40,734 bases of DNA, taken from positions 1,608,058-1,648,791 of the forward strand of contig NZ_JH594596.1 of NCBI RefSeq assembly GCF_000243215.1. The letters run 5' to 3'. Source of the DNA: Odoribacter laneus YIT 12061. Its GTDB lineage: Bacteria > Bacteroidota > Bacteroidia > Bacteroidales > Marinifilaceae. The position numbers and the translations under genes are program-made. Below, piece by piece: positions 38,323 through 40,734 of the stretch; position 1 is the first letter of the stretch; each line of letters begins with the position of its first letter. The notes under the pieces were generated by a model. The model made no database searches, was not told where the DNA came from, and saw only the letters and a list, made by a program, of their open reading frames with translations.

Positions 38323-39038
38323 AAATTCACACTTTTGATACCCCCAAAGAAACAGCAAGAGCTGTCACTCATCAATTGTTAAAACAATTGGATACCGTAA
38401 GAAAGGATGCTTTTAATCTCGCTATCTCCGGAGGGCATACATCCGAACTGCTTTTTCACCTGTGGGCAGAAATTTATCCGCAAAGCCTACCCTGGCAACG
38501 AGTACACCTCTATTGGGTAGACGAGCGTTGTGTTCCCCCTACAGATGGCGATAGCAACTACGGACTCGCCAAACGAACTTTTTTAAATCATGTTAAAATT
38601 CCTCACGATCAAATACATCGCATTTTGGGAGAAGCGAACCCCGATCACGAAGCCCAACGTTATTCCGATCTGGTAAAAAAGAACTTACCGGATAACGATG
38701 GTTTTCCCCAATTTGATCTATTGATTCTGGGAATAGGCACAGACGGCCATACCTCCTCTATATTCCCAGGACAAAAAGATCTGCTCAATTATCCCACCCC
38801 TTATGCCGTATCCGCCCATCCGGAAACACACCAATACCGGATTGCCCTTACCGGCCAGCCGATGATTCGCGCTTCCATGACTTTATTCCATATAGTCGGA
38901 GCTGAAAAAGCAGAAATATTAACGAATGTAGTCGATCCTTCTCCCGCAGCAGACCAATATCCAGCCGGCTATGTCACCCGCAATGCTGATAATGTTGCTT
39001 ATTTTATTGATAAAGCCGCCGCTAAATATTTGAAATAA
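38319..39038 (+). CDS. pgl: 6-phosphogluconolactonase
   Basis: This enzyme hydrolyses the lactone made by Zwf, completing the oxidative pentose phosphate branch. The 239-residue protein is of the DevB/SOL type: LAISGGHTSELLFHL (a variant of the SGGSTP motif), YWVDERCVPPTDGDSNYGLAK and LLILGIGTDGHTSSIFPG. The ATG overlaps the zwf stop in ATGA, indicating translational coupling. The enzyme order in the operon (gnd, zwf, pgl) covers the whole oxidative branch. Confidence 0.95.
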   Translation: MKIHTFDTPKETARAVTHQLLKQLDTVRKDAFNLAISGGHTSELLFHLWAEIYPQSLPWQRVHLYWVDERCVPPTDGDSNYGLAKRTFLNHVKIPHDQIHRILGEANPDHEAQRYSDLVKKNLPDNDGFPQFDLLILGIGTDGHTSSIFPGQKDLLNYPTPYAVSAHPETHQYRIALTGQPMIRASMTLFHIVGAEKAEILTNVVDPSPAADQYPAGYVTRNADNVAYFIDKAAAKYLK

Positions 39039-39180
39039 AAATGTTCGACCTCAATCAAAAGGTAAAAAATAAGGTTACAGAATTATTTTTATTCCCTATA
39101 AAAGCAGAATGAAAATTTTTCCCAAACCGTTGTTCCCTCGAACAATATACGAACCTTGATTTCTACCGTTTCCTGAACTC

Positions 39181-39244
39181 ACGGATGGACGAACCTAAAA
39201 TTCCCGATTATTTCTTAATCCGAACCGCAGGTCCGTCCATTCGT
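39181..39244. repeat. Imperfect inverted repeat between pgl and fbp carrying the GGACG motif
   Basis: Arms of 16 nt (39181-39196 and 39229-39244) pair with one mismatch and one wobble and enclose 32 nt. The right arm has AGGTCCGTCC, the left GGACGAACCT. A smaller hairpin GCTTC/GAAGC (39251-39255 with 39262-39266) adjoins. The position between two convergent genes suits a two-way transcription end, though neither side has a T tract. Confidence 0.5.
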
Positions 39245-39280
39245 AAATCCGCTTCCGCAAAGAAGCATCTATCTGTTACC

Positions 39281-40288
39281 TTAACTATTTTTCAAGAACC
39301 AACATATTTTATCAATCATATTCTTTGACCCGGTATAAAAAGGAGTCCGTTGATGAATATTTTCCGGCTCAATATCCAATATACGCATTTTACCGTTCGT
39401 AGCCATTCCCCCGGCTTGCTCCGCAATAAATGCCATGGGATTACACTCATACATCAATCGCAATTTCCCATTCGGATGGGAAGAAGTCTGAGGATAAATA
39501 AAAATACCACCTTTTAATAAATTCCGATGTACATCTGCCACCAAAGAACCAATATAACGGGAAGTAAAAGGACGTTTCGTCTCCTCATCTTTTTCCTGAC
39601 AATATTTGATAAATTTCTTGACCCCATCCGGAAAATTCACATAATAACCTTCGTTGACGGAATAGATCTTTCCCTGAGAAGGAGTTGAAATAAGCGGGTG
39701 AGAAAGGCAAAATTCCCCAATGGAAGGATCCAGCGTAAAACCGTTTACCCCATTTCCTGCAGTATAGACCAACATCGTAGAAGAACCGTAAATGACATAC
39801 CCCGCTGCTACCTGCTCTACACCCTTCTGTAAAAAATCCTGCTGTCCCACCTCTTCTCCCGGCGCTGACTTTCTACGATAGACAGAAAAAATCGTGCCGA
39901 TAGATACGTTTACATCTATATTGGAGGAACCATCCAACGGATCCATACAGAATATGTATTTTGCATTCCGGCACATCCCGTCTTTAAAAACAATAATATC
40001 CTGATTTTCTTCGGACAAGACCGCACAACATTCTCCACTCGCCCTTAATTCATTTATAAAAGTCATATCAGCATAAACATCCAGTTTTTGCTGATCTTCC
40101 CCTTGTACATTTTCAGTCCCAGCCTGCCCCAGAATATCGACAAGACCGGCTTTATTCACTTCTCTGTTTACTTTTTTAGCAGCAATTCCCACATGATGCA
40201 ATAAACGGGAAAAATCTCCGGTCGCATTAGGAAAAGCCGCTTGCTGTTCGATGATGAATTGATTAAGAGTTGTAACTTTTTGTATCAT
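39281..40288 (-). CDS. fbp: Fructose-1,6-bisphosphatase class I
   Basis: This gluconeogenic enzyme hydrolyses fructose 1,6-bisphosphate to fructose 6-phosphate with Mg2+. The product has 335 residues, the usual class I size (FBPase of E. coli 332). Metal ligands are in LSEEN (E93/E94) and [20 protein letters not shown] (D116 and D119). The substrate and C-terminal blocks [21 protein letters not shown] and [24 protein letters not shown] are intact. It converges on the pentose phosphate operon; the product feeds glucose 6-phosphate supply. It has a perfect consensus promoter about 30 nt upstream. Class I FBPase in Bacteroidota coexists with a class III enzyme elsewhere in some genomes. Confidence 0.97.
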   Translation of the reverse strand: MIQKVTTLNQFIIEQQAAFPNATGDFSRLLHHVGIAAKKVNREVNKAGLVDILGQAGTENVQGEDQQKLDVYADMTFINELRASGECCAVLSEENQDIIVFKDGMCRNAKYIFCMDPLDGSSNIDVNVSIGTIFSVYRRKSAPGEEVGQQDFLQKGVEQVAAGYVIYGSSTMLVYTAGNGVNGFTLDPSIGEFCLSHPLISTPSQGKIYSVNEGYYVNFPDGVKKFIKYCQEKDEETKRPFTSRYIGSLVADVHRNLLKGGIFIYPQTSSHPNGKLRLMYECNPMAFIAEQAGGMATNGKMRILDIEPENIHQRTPFYTGSKNMIDKICWFLKNS

Positions 40289-40314
40289 TTCTATTGGTTT
40301 TCATAAGTTTGCAG

Positions 40315-40346
40315 CAAAATTATAATTAACAATCTGCAAATGCAAA
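40315..40346 (-). promoter_or_regulatory. Consensus promoter of fbp
   Basis: On the minus strand TTTG (40343-40346), a 20-nt spacer and TAATTTTG (40315-40322) match the Bacteroidota consensus exactly. The predicted transcription start is near 40308, giving a leader of about 20 nt. Confidence 0.8.
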
Positions 40347-40384
40347 CGTTTGAGGAATAATTCTCACAAGGAAATCAGTACACC

Positions 40385-40734
40385 GCTTTAATTTTTCGGA
40401 TTTTATATAAAGTTATCCTCCCCCCTATTCTGCCCCCTTTTGGAAACAATTCGATCAGATTCAGCAAAAAAGGTCCGTCCCCGTGGGGGAAATAATTATT
40501 ATAAACAAATACATCGGAGAAATAATTTTCAAAATAAATTTTACATACAGCTTTAATATTCTGAACTTTATACAAACGTATTCATTCCTCTATTCTCTCC
40601 CCCCTTAGAAGCGATTCGATCAGATTCAGCAAAAAAGGTCCGTCCCCGTGGGGGAAATAATTATTATAAACAGATACATCGGAGAAATAATTTTCAAAAT
40701 AAATTTTACATATAGCTTTAATATTCTGAACTTT
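40385..40734. repeat. 165-bp tandem repeat running off the right edge
   Basis: Two full units (40385-40549 and 40550-40714) and the first 20 nt of a third are in exact 165-nt register. A 101-nt block of each unit (40449-40549 and 40614-40714) differs at only two positions, while the rest has diverged. Each unit contains GGTCCGTCCCC followed by GTGGGGG, a 5-bp hairpin with a GTG loop (40478-40490). The period is a multiple of three: a minus-strand frame codes for similar 55-residue units (YFENYFSDVxVYNNYFPHGDG, then PFLLNLIE), but the frame is broken by a TGA at 40582-40584 and lacks an ATG. Protein remnant or non-coding repeat is left open. Confidence 0.85.

Noticed and set aside
40375-40575. 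66-codon minus frame in the tandem repeat as a gene
   Set aside because: It starts at TTG directly after an in-frame TGA and its periodic content follows from the repeat; treated as a property of the repeat.

Overview
The window looks like a chromosomal segment of a gut-type Bacteroidota bacterium (order Bacteroidales; Odoribacteraceae or a close relative is my guess, not shown). The reasons are the ATP synthase gene order (beta, epsilon, a, c, b, delta, alpha, gamma) with a very short epsilon and an N-terminally extended a subunit; several promoters of the Bacteroidota form TTTG-N19/20-TAnnTTTG; weak or absent Shine-Dalgarno sequences; an LruC-domain lipoprotein; and LytTR-type and large periplasmic-sensor two-component proteins. 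No rRNA, tRNA, CRISPR array, IS element or phage gene was seen.

Layout, left to right. Positions 1-167 hold a frame fragment of an unrecognised gene running off the left edge. Positions 398-3651 (minus) are an OPT-family oligopeptide transporter followed by peptidase T, a plausible uptake-and-hydrolysis operon with a consensus promoter and a hairpin terminator. Positions 3984-5933 (minus) are an LruC-domain surface lipoprotein. Positions 6182-12715 (minus) form one block: TolC-like channel, MacA-like adaptor, LolD/MacB-like ATPase, MacB-like permease, then a LytS-type kinase and a LytTR response regulator. Positions 13046-20123 (minus) are a complete F1Fo ATP synthase operon. Then come a small unknown protein (20340-20717) and an AspT/YidE-type transporter (21063-22733), both on minus.

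From 23055 the plus strand carries a Xaa-Pro aminopeptidase and a C69-family dipeptidase. They are followed by two adjacent large sensor kinases with ABC-substrate-binding-like sensor regions (one hybrid with a receiver, one without), an AlbA_2/winged-helix regulator, a Dabb-domain protein and a lipoprotein aldose 1-epimerase. Next is the oxidative pentose phosphate operon gnd-zwf-pgl. A class I fructose-1,6-bisphosphatase lies convergent to it on the minus strand with a textbook Bacteroidota promoter. The right edge holds a 165-bp tandem repeat that continues outside the window.

The most unusual items are: the tandem repeat and the GGACGGACC motif it shares with two other intergenic regions; the twin sensor kinases with no classical output regulator but an AlbA_2 DNA-binding-like gene immediately downstream; and three intergenic regions with long, overlapping or nested inverted repeats (7981-8066, 26111-26177, 34898-34999). 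No clearly new enzymatic or defence system could be demonstrated from the sequence alone.
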